A stretch of 64,000 bases of DNA from Coffea arabica. Its lineage: Eukaryota; Streptophyta; Magnoliopsida; Gentianales; Rubiaceae. The DNA is taken from NCBI RefSeq assembly GCF_036785885.1, contig NC_092329.1, positions 4,278,001 through 4,342,000 of the forward strand. The letters run 5' to 3'. Positions 48,087 to 60,700 of this stretch are shown here, one piece after another. Position 1 is the stretch's first letter; every line of letters starts with the position of its first letter. The notes beneath the pieces were generated by a model. The model was not told the origin of the DNA. It worked only from the letters and a program-made list of their open reading frames with translations, and searched no databases. Both the position numbers and the translations under genes were made by a program.

Positions 48087-51000
48087 ATGGCTCTGATGGA
48101 AGGAATTCTTGATGTTCAAGTTGTTCCTTTGGGGACTGCGGTTGCCGTGGCTGTTGTTTTAGGTGGGCTTTCCTTACTGTTCCTGAAAGCATTTGTTAAT
48201 GCTCAGAGGAGGAAATCGTCTTCCAACCTTCCACTGGTCCCTGGTAACTTCTATATGATCGCTCTTTCTTGATATTTCTATGATTCTGCTGAGTTACTAG
48301 TCCCAAATAGTATCGGATACAGCTTATTGGTTAAAGGGTCTCCGATTCTCGTCTTACAATTGTTATTCTTTTTTCAAAACCCCAATCCGTGCTTCCCTTA
48401 TTTGTTCTTGCCCTTTAAAAATTCTCAAAGGAGAGTTTTTTTTTGGGGGGGGGGGGGGGGAGGTGGGGGTTTGCTTATCTTGAACAGTGATATCTGCAGA
48501 TCGAAACCGAACCCGGGTGAAAGTTCAAGTTTTAATGTACTTTAATTACTGGTGCAGAGGTACCAGGGCTACCGTGGCTTGGGAATTTGCTGCAGCTGAA
48601 GGAGAAAAAGCCCCACAGGACTTTTGCTAGATTTGCTGAGACTTATGGACCCATTTATTCTATCAAAACTGGTGCCAACAAAATAGTTGTCCTCAACTCT
48701 AACGATGTTGCTAAGGAGGTATATATATTCTCTCTTTCGCTCACAACCATTCAACAGCAAACAATATATGGATCATTATGCAGGAAGATGAATCGGAATG
48801 CTCCCAATTTAGGGGAAATGTCACTTACAGTTTTGTAACCTCAAAGTTTTGACAAAAAGTTGAAAAATGTTCGCTAGTCATCTTTGGGTTAAGACAAGTA
48901 GGAGCAAAAATTTGAGCGACTAGCACTATGGTTTGCTCCTTTTTCCGTAATTATTACTTCTTGTTAGAGAAAAATCACATGCAAATTTGATTGCACTATT
49001 CTTAATGAAAGTTGATATACATGGAGTAATTGGTTGTAATAGCTAATTTCTAAAGCAGAGCGGTGTTGTCTGAGTTAGCCAACTATGAATCTGAGTATTT
49101 CAAGAAGTGGAGAATGTTGTAGACCTACTTTACTAAATTTCACTCCCATAACCTAATGGACTGCCTTATTACTTTTTTTTCAACATTTGGACAACGGGGT
49201 TAAGAAGATTGGTCTACCAGCATATCACTTTACCTTAAATATTTATTTACATGGAAGATTGGATCGAGTTGTATTTTGTCGCTTGTGATTTAAAATTTTC
49301 AGCTTCTCTACCTATCTGGATTACAAAATCCTTTCACCAAGACTATAATTTGTCAAGATTGTTGAAAGAGAGTCATCCTATTTGCTTTGACTGAAATCGT
49401 TGTACCCCTTCAGCCTCCCTTTGCTGACCTAGGTTCTGTTCTGTAAATATAGTATAGTTTCTCGGAAGTTCTATTTCACACAATAAGTCCATGGAATAAT
49501 TTTCAAAATGCATTCTAAACTTTCCGATACACAAATACCACATAGCAATTTTCTCACGTGTCATGTTCTTTTGTGGATGTGTGCATCTTAAACCGGTGTC
49601 GAAAATCACGTGAACCAGGGAGCGGGCATGTTGATATTGGTGTAGTCGTTTGTGCTGCATAAATGTTTGAATTTTGTTTGTTTGGTTTAGGCTATGGTGA
49701 CCAGATACTCATCCATCTCATCAAGGAAGCTATCAAAGGCACTCACTATTCTCACTGCTGGTAAAAGTATTATTGCAATGAGTGATTATGATGAGTACTA
49801 CAAGATGGCAAAGAAGCATATACTCAACAGTACTTTAGGAACAAATGCACAGGTTTGTACCGTGTACTATTGCCGGGTTGCACAACTTTGTCCACGGAAT
49901 TGTCTATATTTGCTATTAGTGGCTTTGCTGGTGAACTTGCTGATTCAAACTTCTTGTATTTCAGAAACGACATCGTGCCCACAGAGACGCACTGACAGAG
50001 AATATTTGTAATAAATTGCGTACTTCTCTGAATGAAAATCCCCTTGAAGCTGTAAATTTCAGGAACACATACCTGTTTGAACTTTTCAGCTTAGCACTAA
50101 AAGAAGTGAGTTTATCTTTTATTACTCAAAAGGGCTCCTCGTATTTGAACTGGCTATCAGCATTCAAGTACTTGAAATCCTTGTTTTGGATTTGCAGGTT
50201 CTGGGAGAGGATGTTGAGTCCATTTTTGTGGAGGAATTCGGAACAACATTCTCAAAGGAAGAGCTAATTAAGGTCTTAGTGCATGACCCGATGGAGGGGG
50301 CGCTTGAGGTGGACTGGAGGGATTTCTTCCCTTTTCTGAGGTGGATTCCTAATAAAAGTTTTGAAGACAAAATCCATCAAATGGATCTCCGCAGGGGAGC
50401 AGTCACAAAAGCCCTTATTAAGAAGCAGAAGAAACGCTTTGAATCAGGACAGGTATTCCTGCTCTTCCTTGCATAACTTGATTTTGGATTTCTATGGTTA
50501 ATCTATGAATTTGTAATGGCTTGCTATTCATGATTAGTTAATTTGATTCCCTTTCAGGAAATTTACTGTTACCTAGACAGCATATTGTCCGATGAAAAGT
50601 CATTTACTGAGAAACAAATAATGATGTTAATCTGGGAGGCAATTATTGAAACATCAGACACTACTTTGGTAACTGCAGAATGGGCCATGTACGAACTTGC
50701 AAAAGATCCAGTAAAGCAGGTTGTCACACTTGATCCTTTCTGTGATTCCATAATGCATAGTGTCCTGTATGATTTTAGTTTCTCTGATTTCACCATAATC
50801 CACAGGACCGTCTGTTTCGGGATATCAAAAATGTTTGTGGACCGAACAAGGTTACCGAGGAGAACCTGGGTCAACTTCCTTATTTGTCTGCCATATTTCA
50901 TGAAACATTGAGGAGACACAGTCCTGTGCCCGTAGTTCCTCTGAGATATGTGCATGAAGATACAGAGTTAGGAGGATATCATATTCCTGCTGGAACTGAG

Positions 51001-51411
51001 GTTAATGCCTAACCGTGAGCTGTTGCATGTTTGCTATCCTTGCTAAGACATTTCTACCTTGTATTATATACTTACTGAACTGTCTCTTGCAATGTGTAGA
51101 TTGCTATCAACCTTTACGGGTGTAACATGGACAAAAAAACTTGGGAGAACCCTGAACAGTGGATTCCCGAGAGATTTGTTGATGGCTTGCATGATTACAT
51201 GGAATTGCACAAGACGATTGCCTTTGGAGGTGGAAAGAGGGTATGTGCAGGTGCTCTTCAGGCTATGTTGATCGCGTGCATTACAATTGCTAGGTTAGTA
51301 CAGGAGTTTGAATGGAGAGTTGTAGATGGAGAAAAAGATAATGTGGATACTCTCGGGCTTACAAACCAAAAACTTCATCCCCTGCGAGCAATCATAAAGC
51401 GAAGAACTTGA
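48087..51411 (+). CDS. KO: ent-kaurene oxidase, cytochrome P450 CYP701A type, copy 2
   Basis: Same enzyme family and predicted reaction as the gene at 38396. Exons: 48087-48243, 48558-48718, 49691-49852, 49965-50105, 50198-50452, 50558-50719, 50806-51000, 51100-51411, giving 514 residues; internal exons have exactly the same lengths as copy 1. N-terminal anchor [19 protein letters not shown]. Key motifs are intact: [21 protein letters not shown], and [10 protein letters not shown] with haem ligand C460. Several sites are closer to Arabidopsis KO than copy 1 ([14 protein letters not shown]), while DPMEG carries a proline where Arabidopsis has methionine. Intron 2 is shorter because it lacks the MITE. 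Intron 1 holds a 16-G run at about 48445-48460. Both copies look functional; which serves gibberellin synthesis cannot be told from sequence. Confidence 0.95.
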
Positions 51412-52450
51412 TTGGAAAGCCTCGACCACATCTTTGTTAATGTTCCAGCTTATCCTTATCTTCAGACACATTATGTAATCCTTATCTTCCTCTTTATCTC
51501 CGTCATTTCTGAGTCATTGGAAGTGGGGAATTTTATGTTCCAGCTTCTTGAGCCGAGCCCCATATCTTCTGTATGGTACTTAAAACAAGGGCTGAAAGAT
51601 GTTGCTGTTGTTTAATGTCCTGTATTAGGAAAGTCTTGAGTAATCACTAGAGAGGTGGAGTAGCTTGTATGAATGAAACAAATAAATCATGCTGTGGCAC
51701 TATTTGGTTTTTAATAAACGGTATTTCTAAATTACAGGACCAGGGTGCACCGTAAAATGTTGGCGTAGTCAAGAATTTACAGGGTTGCTATAGAAAGTGG
51801 GACGTTTGGCTCTTTTTCTTGTTTTTATAGATGGCCGCTGCCTTTTGCTTGAATTGTTCTCCTGCCAATGTTGCAAAATTACGGTTAACTCGTCACATTG
51901 ACAAGCAAATTTTTGTAAAACCTCGAGATAGCAAGTTTATATTGTTGTCGGAGTTGCTAAACAATGGCGCAAGGTTCGGAAGAACATAAAATCACTGCCG
52001 TTTGATAAAATCAAACTCAGCAGAGGCCGGGAATGGGACGGTATTAAGTCTGCACCTTGAACGGGAGACTGGATGGATATTACAGGAAAGTGGAAGGTCT
52101 CACGTCGCTAACAATTGGGTTTTTTATTTTTTTCGGGTTGATTATTTTAACTAATTACAGATTTTAATTTTAGTTAATTAGTTTTGTTGGTGTTCTAGAT
52201 TGATTATTTTAATTGATTATAGATTCTAATTTTGATTAATTAGTTTTTTTTTTATGTTGTCGGTTATTTTTGTATTCCGATTATAAAATCTTTGATCACT
52301 AAAAAAGTAAAAATATATAATCATTCAATAACTTTTACTGATTTTGATTATTTTCAATAATCAGTTTTTATACTCAAATTATGCAAAATCTGAAGCAACC
52401 GAAAGGAAGGCCTTAATATGAATGAATGGGATACATCATCATGGTCCATG
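51412..52450. other. 3' flank of copy 2 and spacer
   Basis: Homology to the copy 1 flank runs to about 51895. Two tandem copies of a 62-bp AT-rich unit, each starting TTGATTATTTTAA, lie at 52138-52199 and 52200-52261. No gene. Confidence 0.5.
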
Positions 52451-52672
52451 CTACAGAAGCTGCAACCGAAAACAAGGCCTTAACATTAATATGAATGAAA
52501 GGGTTACATGACAGTCCATGCTATACAGACGCATATCAGCTTCAGCCAACGCCCAAACGGAAGCTACCAACCCAAAGCCTCCCTCCCCGCGGGCCTCGTC
52601 AAATCTCTCTGCAGCTTCTCTGGCCGACGCCTGCCTCCTCCTGCGCCTGGTATTGTTCTTCCCATTACTCAT
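52451..52672 (-). CDS. unrecognised small ORF, 73 residues (weak)
   Basis: Starts at a true ATG (52672). The first 57 residues are coding-like: a basic stretch (TRRRRRQASAREAAERFDEA), then GGFGLVASVWALAEADMRLY. The local GC content is well above the flanks. After CATGTAACC the character changes, and GTAACC could be a splice donor, so this may be one exon of a small gene. I do not recognise the family. Confidence 0.3.
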   Translation of the reverse strand: MSNGKNNTRRRRRQASAREAAERFDEARGEGGFGLVASVWALAEADMRLYSMDCHVTLSFILMLRPCFRLQLL

Positions 52673-54510
52673 ATTCGTTGAAAACTAACACTAAAGTATA
52701 TGACAGTTAATTTTGAACCAAGACTCTTGAATTCTGAGATGGATAACGGACGTATTTCAGAGAATGCGAATGTAAATCACGGGGTCCTAATTGAAATCTT
52801 TAGAACCGAAATATCAAGTTTATCTGAACAATGTACCGCCAATTGATGCATAAGATGTATACTAGAACCAAAAAATAGGCGGCTTTGTTTGGATTGCATT
52901 TCTCTCTGGACTTTTTGTAGAAAAATTATTATAGCGATTTGATATTTGTGAGGTAAAAAGAAATGCTAAATTTAATGGTTCAGGAGGCAAAGTACAACTC
53001 GTAACTGTTGAACGGAGCATATTGCAATTAACCATCTTTATAATTAATGATCAAGATGAATGTAGAGTTCAACCAAGAAAAAAACAAAAAGCCTTTTGTA
53101 TACATTCATTGTACAGAAGAAATACAACAAATGTGTTACAACCTGCGTTTGATTGTCTTCTTTTCTTTCTTTTTTCTATAATCATTTTCGTCATCGTAAG
53201 TTCATGAAAATTTGACTGCCAATTTGTCTCATTGCAGTTAACAAGATACTACTATTAAGCAAATTACACAATTAATTATAAGCTGTAAAGTACACGGGTA
53301 TTTTGTTAGGTTACCGGTTGATTGCAGCTAATCAATTTATTAATTTTTCCCAAACAAAAAAATCTGGGCAACTGAATATTTATTCCTTATAATAAGGTGA
53401 GTTTAGTGGGTAATTAAATAACACGGAAGTAAAGATATTTGATAAAACAACCACAAGAAAAAACTCAGTCCAAACAGTCCAGCAATTAAAATATATTTTT
53501 TTTTAAAAAAAAAAAAAAAAGGAAAAGGGCCGAAAAGGTTTTAGTATTGTTAAGTAGTGGTGTTTATTGGTAAGATGGTAATTAAGGACTAATTAGGAAT
53601 TGATTACGTATTGCATTTGCATGCAAAGTACCAAAAAGGTGTGTACGTAATGTAGGGCCGTCTTTGGCGTCTTCTTCTCTCAACTTACAGAAGAAACTAC
53701 TCACATACAATACAACCACTACTTCAGTAAGAGTACTACCGTCTTGGGTTTGCACTGTTGCTAAAAGGATGACTTAAATTAAAAAGGAGGAGAGAATCAG
53801 GAGTTGCAGAGGCCGAAAATTCCGGCAGCAAGTGATGATCAGAGCCTCCAAAGTCCAACAAGGCATACGAGTGGGTGGAAATAGGCAGAGAGGGAGAATG
53901 GGATTTGGGAGATGTTGATGATGATGATGATGGCCGCCTGATCGGGGATGATGAAGGAAACTGAAGAGTGGGGAAAGAGGGGACGACCCAATAATTGCTC
54001 CCCACGCTCTCCCGACACTAATCATGCTGTCTGCTGTCTAATCCCAAAATTTCCCCCTCCAAACCCTCCCTCTCTCTCCTGTCTGTTTCTTGTTTCTAGG
54101 CTGATGGCTTCTCTTTTCTCGAGTCTTGACTGTTGTTTCAAATGCCAATTGCTCATGACACGAACCCCAACTTTGAGAACTTCATTACTCTGTCTTTTTC
54201 TTCTTCCCCTTCTTCTTCTCCTCTCACGGGGCTGCAGTTTGAATTGTTGTTTTTTTGAAGTTTTTTTGTAAAAAATTGTATTGTAGTAAAAATTTATTCA
54301 CAAAAAATCAAAAAAATTTTCAGGAAATCATCATATTAACACTCCTCGAAAAATCCCTAAGGAATGTCTGAGTTTTTTTTTTTTTTTAAATAAGGTCTCA
54401 TTCGAATTGTTAATTTTTGGAGTTTTTGTAAAAAAAAAAATTTTGTACTATAGCAGAAATTTACTCACAAAAAAATTTTTAGGAAATGATATTAGCACTT
54501 CTCTAATGTT
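52673..54510. other. spacer
   Basis: Contains a partial GTTTGGATTG element (about 52889-52970), an A-run near 53500-53520, and a Ser/Pro-rich minus-strand frame at 53736-54025 without a family match. Around 54230-54500, two related AT-rich blocks with TTTTTGTAAAAAA resemble the MITE at 43112. No gene is called. Confidence 0.4.
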
Positions 54511-54770
54511 AGTGTTTGGATAGAGTATTATTTGAAATAATTATTATCGTAGCACTTTTTATGATGTGATATATGTAATATAAAAAATATGGTTGAAATA
54601 AGTGTTTGGATAGAGTATTATTTGAAATAATTATTATAACACTTTTTGTGATATGATGTATATGAGATAAAAAAGTAGTTGGGAATATAAAAAAAGTGGA
54701 TTGAAAAATGTGTTTATGATGCAAGCAAAATATTATTTGAAAAAATTCAACAGTCCAAACACACTAATCA
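54511..54770. repeat. tandemly repeated AT-rich MITE text
   Basis: The phrase AGTGTTTGGATAGAGTATTA occurs at 54511 and again at 54601, an offset of 90 bp. It is followed by the family phrase TATATGAGATAAAAAAGTA and ends near CAGTCCAAACAC. A partly duplicated member of the GTTTGGAT family. Confidence 0.7.
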
Positions 54771-56820
54771 ATGAATTGGAGAATATGTTTACAATGCAAA
54801 CCAAATTTGGCAAAATTGAGATATCCAAATCCGAACACCACTTGACCCTTTGCTTGTACGCGGTGAGATTTTTCTTTCCCTTTTCGTTATTGAGATGAAG
54901 AACGGATTAAGTAGTATTACTCTTGCATGCATAGGGAATGCACTGAAATTAGGAAGAATGCTCAATATGTTTATCTTATGATACAACTTTCTTTTTTCAG
55001 AGGGATTATGATGACTTCCATTCTCGAAATGGAAAAAGAAAAAGAAAATTCCTGTACAGAAGTAGGTGCTAAGCAAACTCCTAAGCTTGGGTGAGAATAA
55101 CAGTTACTAAATGATTTGCTTAGTTCTGATCACTGTAACTTCCCCTCCCTGCTTGCTGTTACTTCCAGCTGCTTCTGTCTTTGGAGGCGTGACAAAATCC
55201 CCAAAAAGAAGAAAAAATCTAAATTAACTATCCAAATGTTTAGGCAAGGGTTCTTCAGATTTTAGTTAGCTCAAGGACATATGATCGACAAGAAGGATTC
55301 CATGGCGTTTGATTATTTGACTTAAAAAGATAGCAAAATATTTGAAACTGGTTATGCAGATCTACATTATTGTTGTGGATGCTTAGTAGTATCCGCTCAA
55401 AGCACAGGATTTCTTTATTTGTTTTATTCTTTGTTGAGAAACATCCTAGGATAAGTTTGGCAGATCTAATGATGATTGGTAGGTCTAATTACTTCTAAAT
55501 GAAAGTCAGGACAATCTCTTTCCAAGATATATAAAATAAAAAGCAAAAAAAGTAAAAACATGTTACAATCATCACTGCAGCAGTACTCCGTATGTTTGGA
55601 TTGGAAATTATCTGAAATAAATTATTTTGAAAATATTGTTTGGATTACACATCATTATTTCCACCTTATTTACACACACTCACTCGTTTGCATCATCAAC
55701 ACATTTTTCAATCACCTTTTTATTTCACATATATCACGTCAAAAAAAGTGTTACAGTAATATTTTTTCACAAAATTATCTCAAATAATTTACTATCCAAA
55801 CACATTCATGTATTACTTTTTATGATGTAATACATATATGTGTAAGAAAAAATGACTAATGAAAAAATTTTAAAATTATTGAAAAACGTGTTTATGGTAC
55901 AATTAAAAAATATTTTACAAATAAAACTCAATCCAAACACATTATAGAATGTCTATAATTTAAAAATGAGATGCTTTGAAGTTTCATTAATATTGCATAT
56001 TTGCATGTAAGCGTACATCAAGGACTATAGACAAAGACAATAAACAATTTGAGCCATGAAGATTCAAGATCATCAACGGTCTAAATACGCTTTGCACACC
56101 AGACCACTAAAAACCGTAATAATCGGAGGCACCGCATGTTTTCAAGTGTCAAAGTTCGCACTTAATTCAGATATCAGATTAAAAGGTGTAATCATTTCCC
56201 TTAATCCGTTAATCTTGGATTCTCCTGGACCTTGGGTCAAAATCATATATATAGATTTCGGTCAGTTTTTTTAATCTGATCGTTGTTGTATAGAATAGAC
56301 TATTGAGTCTTCTTAACCGCCTCCAACTTCTTTATTATTATTTTTTTTTTTTGTTGGGGTTGAAATTTTTCTCACGCGGCTAGCCTCTGGAAACAAACAC
56401 AGCTCGTGGAAGTTTGTCTGGACTTTGGAGCCGCTGCCCATTCATTGAACACGTTTCGATCCCTCTTACTTGACCGGCAAGTTTCGAGTGCTTTTTCTTG
56501 CAAATAGAATTGGGGCAGCTCAAGTGATTTCTTCTATGATTAGGAGTCTATTAAATTTCATCTAGCTTATGCAAAATCAGTGCTCACATGTGTACAGGTA
56601 GGGGAAAAGGTGATTTTGCAGATTACGACCTCACAAATTGATTTTTATCCAATTCAAATTGATTCGTGTAACTTCTACAATTTATAGTAACATGAGTTTG
56701 AATTTATCAACTCATGCAGTTAAATTGGTAATTACAGTACTAAAATTAAAAGTGTATGAGTTTACACCCAATATAATAAGAATTACACGATCCGATTTGA
56801 TCGAACAAAACTAAGGCCTT
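54771..56820. other. spacer with one MITE copy
   Basis: A GTTTGGATTG-type copy occupies about 55595-55803 (TTTGGATTGGAAATTATCTG to ACTATCCAAACAC). A smaller AT-rich piece lies at 55804-55935. No gene was recognised in the rest. Confidence 0.45.
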
Positions 56821-56955
56821 GTTTGGATTGCGATTTTCCGTCGAAAAATTACGTTGTTTTCCGTGATCACATTTTCCTATAACTTTTTTCCTTCACATAT
56901 ATCAAATCGCTACAATAATTTTTGTATGAAAAATCATGAAAAATACAATCCAAAC
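56821..56955. repeat. GTTTGGATTG hairpin MITE, 135 bp
   Basis: Perfect 10-bp inverted ends GTTTGGATTG and CAATCCAAAC. The whole element is close to an imperfect hairpin. This is the cleanest member of the family in the window. Confidence 0.8.
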
Positions 56956-57370
56956 ATAACCTAAACTTGCGGAGACATAACACTCAATAATAAACACTTG
57001 CCATTACATAAGAGTTGAATTGTGGCTCGGACAAACCCGTTATTTTCTACTTGCTATTTATTTACGTACTCGCACCAAACCTTTTCTTAATCTCAACTTA
57101 AGAGATGGAGAAAAAAATTTGTACAAAACATAAATAATTCAACTCATTACTAGTATTCCGGAGTGTACACTGCACCTCACCCATTTGGATCGAAAATTGT
57201 TTGTTTGAAAAGTCTTTTTTTTTTTTACCATGATAGTAACGAAAAACGTGTAATGATATAGTGATATATATAAAATAAAAAATAATTTTAAAATTTTGGA
57301 AAACGTATTAATGGTGTAATAAATTTTTTTTTGCAAACAACTATTAATACGAAAGCAATTGCGCGGGTTT

Positions 57371-57881
57371 GTTTGGATTGGGCTTTATTTCCCCAAATTT
57401 ATTTACTTACATCATCATTACAATTTCCAATACACCTTTTTACCTTCCCAATTACTTTTTTATCTCATATACTCCCTCCCTTTTTTTATAACTGACGTTT
57501 AAGAAATTTGCTCTAGTGTACTTTTATCTGTCGTTTTATTATCCCCATACAGTATTAATTATTTTTTCACAATTTTACCCTTTTATTTCTCTTTTCCAAT
57601 ACAAGATTCTTAATTACTACTCCTAGTTTGGTGGGAGTTAGTTTGCATTGCTTTTGGCCTAGTAAAACAGCAACATTTAGTACTCTAGTGAGAGAATACA
57701 TGGGTGAATTGGATAATTAATGAGGGTACAAAAGGAAAGTAGCGTACAGATTTAAGCAATGAAAAACTTTTCTTAATTGGTGTGCAAAACCTTAAACGTC
57801 AGTTATAAAAAAAGGGAGGGAGTACATCACATCACAAAAAGTGCTACAGTAAAAATATCTCTAATAATTCACAATCCAAAC
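57371..57881. repeat. GTTTGGATTG element carrying a nested Stowaway
   Basis: Outer ends GTTTGGATTG (57371) and CAATCCAAAC (to 57881). The family's internal phrase is cut in two (TTTTTATCTCATAT before, ACATCACATCACAAAAAGTG after) by the Stowaway at 57472-57822. It ends about 350 bases before the Dof start codon. Confidence 0.8.
57472..57822. mobile_element. Stowaway-type MITE, second family, 351 bp
   Basis: TA TSD on both sides. Terminal inverted repeat CTCCCTCCCTTTTTTTATAA, with an almost exact complement at the right end extending over about 32 bp (the inner part is ACTGACGTTTAAG). Distinct from the 329-bp family. Confidence 0.9.
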
Positions 57882-57937
57882 AGACATTCTATAAAGGTAT
57901 CTCGTGCTATAAAAAAAATAAAAAAGAATTAAAGAAA

Positions 57938-57965
57938 TATATATATATAAAAAGAGAGAGAGAGA
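57938..57965 (+). promoter_or_regulatory. TATA-like and GA-repeat promoter element of the Dof gene
   Basis: ATATATATATATAAAA followed directly by a GAGAGA run, about 270 bases before the ATG at 58237. TATA plus a GA-rich initiator region is common in plant promoters. Inferred only. Confidence 0.4.
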
Positions 57966-58236
57966 AACAATTAGCCTGCCTTCTTGGTGCTTACTATACT
58001 ACTTTACTCTATTCTGTGTCAGGCTCTCACTGAATATAAAATTGATTTCTCTCTTCCAGAACAAATCCTTTTTCAGTTCTCACTCTCTAGTCTCTACCCT
58101 TTCTTTTATCCCCCACCCTCCCAACAAATATTTTTTGTCTCTTTCCTAATATCCCCACCCTCCGAAGTCTCCTCAGCACCTGCTAAATCCAAGATACCAA
58201 TATTCCACCCATACTACCAGACAAGGACAACTCAAA

Positions 58237-59046
58237 ATGTCCTCGGAAACCGGTGACCCACGGCCGGCGAGGCTGTCAACCATGGCAACGAGGCCATCGG
58301 AGCCTGAGCACCTCCCATGCCCCCGGTGCGACTCCACCAACACCAAGTTCTGTTACTACAACAACTACAACCTCTCTCAGCCCCGCCACTTCTGCAAATC
58401 TTGCCGCCGTTACTGGACTCGCGGCGGAACCCTCCGCAACGTCCCCGTCGGCGGTGGCTCCCGCAAGTCTTCTTCCTCATCCTCCTCCTCTAGCTCCTCT
58501 TCCAACAAACGTCCCCGCACCACATCCGGCACTAACAGTCCAACCGCCACCACTCCCACTGCGTCGTCTTCTTCTGATAGTATGGCCCAGGCCCACCATC
58601 ATGAGCCGCCCCTGCATGCGAACCCGGTAGCCATGCTTCCCCAAATGGGCTTAATGGGCTGCGAGGTGAACCTGAATGAGGCCGTCCCAGAGGCTTCCAG
58701 CTTCAGTACTCTGCTGACCACCACGCCGGGCAACATGTTTCCATTTGGAGGTGGATACGGGCTCGGGCCGGGCCTGCATGGTTTGGGATTCGGGCTTGGG
58801 GGGATGGACTGGCCCATGGAGTCAGTCGTAGCTGGTCAAGGGAATGGCGGCGGCGTGGGCGGAGCTGGAGTTGGAGTGGGAGGAGGGGATGGGATAAGTG
58901 ATGGTTCGGGCGCAGGGGGTTCTTCTTCATCAGGATGTAACAACACGTGGCAGATGGGCAGTGGGGTTGAAGGCGGTTTAGCGGAGGGTGATTGCTTTGG
59001 TTGGCCGGACCTGGCAATATCAATGCCAGGCAAGGGTCTCAAGTGA
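58237..59046 (+). CDS. Dof zinc-finger transcription factor, intronless
   Basis: Plant-specific nuclear DNA-binding protein of 269 residues. The Dof domain (about residues 26-78) has the full C2C2 finger with Cys 28, 31, 53 and 56 (CX2C-X21-CX2C) and the invariant [31 protein letters not shown] and GGSRK segments, so it should bind AAAG-core sites. After it come a serine run (78-89), a basic NKRPR patch that may help nuclear import, and a long Gly-rich low-complexity region (about 185-232), typical of this family's activation part. It ends [14 protein letters not shown]. The CDS is far more GC-rich than its flanks, as usual for Dof genes. Closest Arabidopsis member not assigned. The start is the first ATG after a 5' UTR-like stretch; an in-frame ATG at residue 16 is less likely. 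Confidence 0.94.
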   Translation: MSSETGDPRPARLSTMATRPSEPEHLPCPRCDSTNTKFCYYNNYNLSQPRHFCKSCRRYWTRGGTLRNVPVGGGSRKSSSSSSSSSSSSNKRPRTTSGTNSPTATTPTASSSSDSMAQAHHHEPPLHANPVAMLPQMGLMGCEVNLNEAVPEASSFSTLLTTTPGNMFPFGGGYGLGPGLHGLGFGLGGMDWPMESVVAGQGNGGGVGGAGVGVGGGDGISDGSGAGGSSSSGCNNTWQMGSGVEGGLAEGDCFGWPDLAISMPGKGLK

Positions 59047-60597
59047 AAAGTAAACCACTTACTTTGTTTAGTCTTTCGAGAGAATGGACAAAAGATAGGC
59101 TTTTTGTTGTATTTTGTTTTTTTTCGGCCTTGGAGGATCGAGTGGACTTACTTTTTGTTACTTGGCTTGTCGGTTCTTCTCCTCTCTCTCTCTCAGTATG
59201 GCTTTTTTGTTTGCGCCTTTGCGGTAGCTTATGTAGCCTAGGAATACACGTACTGATTACTTAGTGCTCCGGTAGTTAAATATGTACTATTAGTATATGA
59301 TCTGCCTATATGGATTTGATGATGATCAGGATTTTGGCATTCGGCAAGCCACACATTTCTGTCTTGGGCTTTGCTTTGTTTGATATATTAACAAAAGGGT
59401 TTCTTGTATATGTATTGGGGTTGCATTCTTTGGACGACATGTAAGAAAACAAAACAAATTAGTAGTAGTAGTAGAAGATTTTCCGGGCTAGCCTTGTCTT
59501 TCTCTGATTTTGAGTTGTTTTACTTTTTGTAGTTGCATTTTTTTACTATCTGTTCATCTGCACTTGTTCTTCTGGACTAGCTTAGATAGGGTATGAGAAA
59601 GCTTCGAATCTTTGTCCAAGAAAGATAGCCTCCGCAGGCGATGGGTGTGAGTTAGGTTCCTTTTCGGTTGGGTCTGGTGTGATGATGGTAGCTAGTAGTA
59701 GTATTAGATGTTCATTAATTCAATCAGGTGCATCCTCCTTGTCTTTCACTGGTGAGCATTTTGAAACTGAAATCATGTATGTACTACTTGTCATTTGGTT
59801 GAATGGAACGAGGAGGGAATAGGTAAAGGCTTGCCATCTGCTGCCATACACTATTAATGACTGTCTACTACGACTGAACTCGATAATGAAAAAGGCTGAT
59901 AGGTTAGCAGCAATGTGGAATAGTGAGCCTAGTATTGTCCGGGTGACTATACATATATACATGGCTGAATTGGTTCCGAAGCCTGAAAACCTCGGGGGAT
60001 AAAAAGAGAGTCTGTGAGTTAAATGGAGAAGTCGAGGTTGATATAGTGTTGTGTTTACGTGTTTTCTTCCTCTTCCATTAAGTGAAAGGGATCACGGACG
60101 ACAGACCACCGACCTTCGGGCCCATTTTGGTGGAACATGGGAAAGGAGTGTTTTAATAGTCTATGGTTTCTGATACGATGATTCTGCAAGTTTGTCCGTT
60201 TCGGACTTTCCATTTTATTCTCTGCTCTGTACCTGGACCGAAACTCCCCAACAAAACCAAGCGAAGGGGCTTCCAACTGACTCGTTAGTTCGGAGCCTTG
60301 AGAGAGGCAATGCATTGTACTAGCATGCAAGTATACAGCGGCATCGCTTTACCCCACCGTAGCAGCGGTGATTAGTACGGTAGTCGACCGCTCATCCTGT
60401 TTGGATTGCAATTTTTTTTGGATATTTTTTTTTAAAAAAATTATTATAATAATTTGATATATTTGAGATAAAATGATGATTGAAAAATGTAGATTTCTTG
60501 TTGTTCATTTTTAATATGGATCTTAATTTGTATGCTTGGTTAGCCAGTCTCGGAAATTTGGATCTTGAAGAGCCTCTTGTGAGTTCAACTTTCGACC
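59047..60597. other. 3' region of the Dof gene and spacer
   Basis: 3' UTR, then DNA without a recognisable gene. A partial GTTTGGATTG element lies at about 60399-60490. A short (AGT)n run lies near 59460-59475. Confidence 0.45.
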
Positions 60598-60612
60598 GTC
60601 ATCAAGTGATTT

Positions 60613-60685
60613 TTTTTTTTTTTTTTTTGTGGGTGTTCGGATCAATTCTTACGGGTCCGACTAATTCCCTGCGGCCCGGACCGGG
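60613..60685 (-). mobile_element. 5'-truncated SINE, minus strand
   Basis: 15-bp TSD GTCATCAAGTGATTT (60598-60612 and 60686-60700). The inserted 73 bases start with a T-run on the plus strand, which is the poly-A tail. On the minus strand the body reads GCAGGGAATTAGTCGGACCC and GATCCGAACACCC, matching the insertion at 47140-47265. Confidence 0.8.
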
Positions 60686-60700
60686 GTCATCAAGTGATTT

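Noticed and set aside
53736-54025. Ser/Pro-rich minus-strand frames
   Set aside because: The longer frame starts only at GTG, the ATG-started frame gives an unrelated product, and neither resembles a known family.
58253-59042. Overlapping frames on both strands of the Dof gene
   Set aside because: GC-rich coding DNA leaves alternative frames open; only the frame with the Dof finger has family support.
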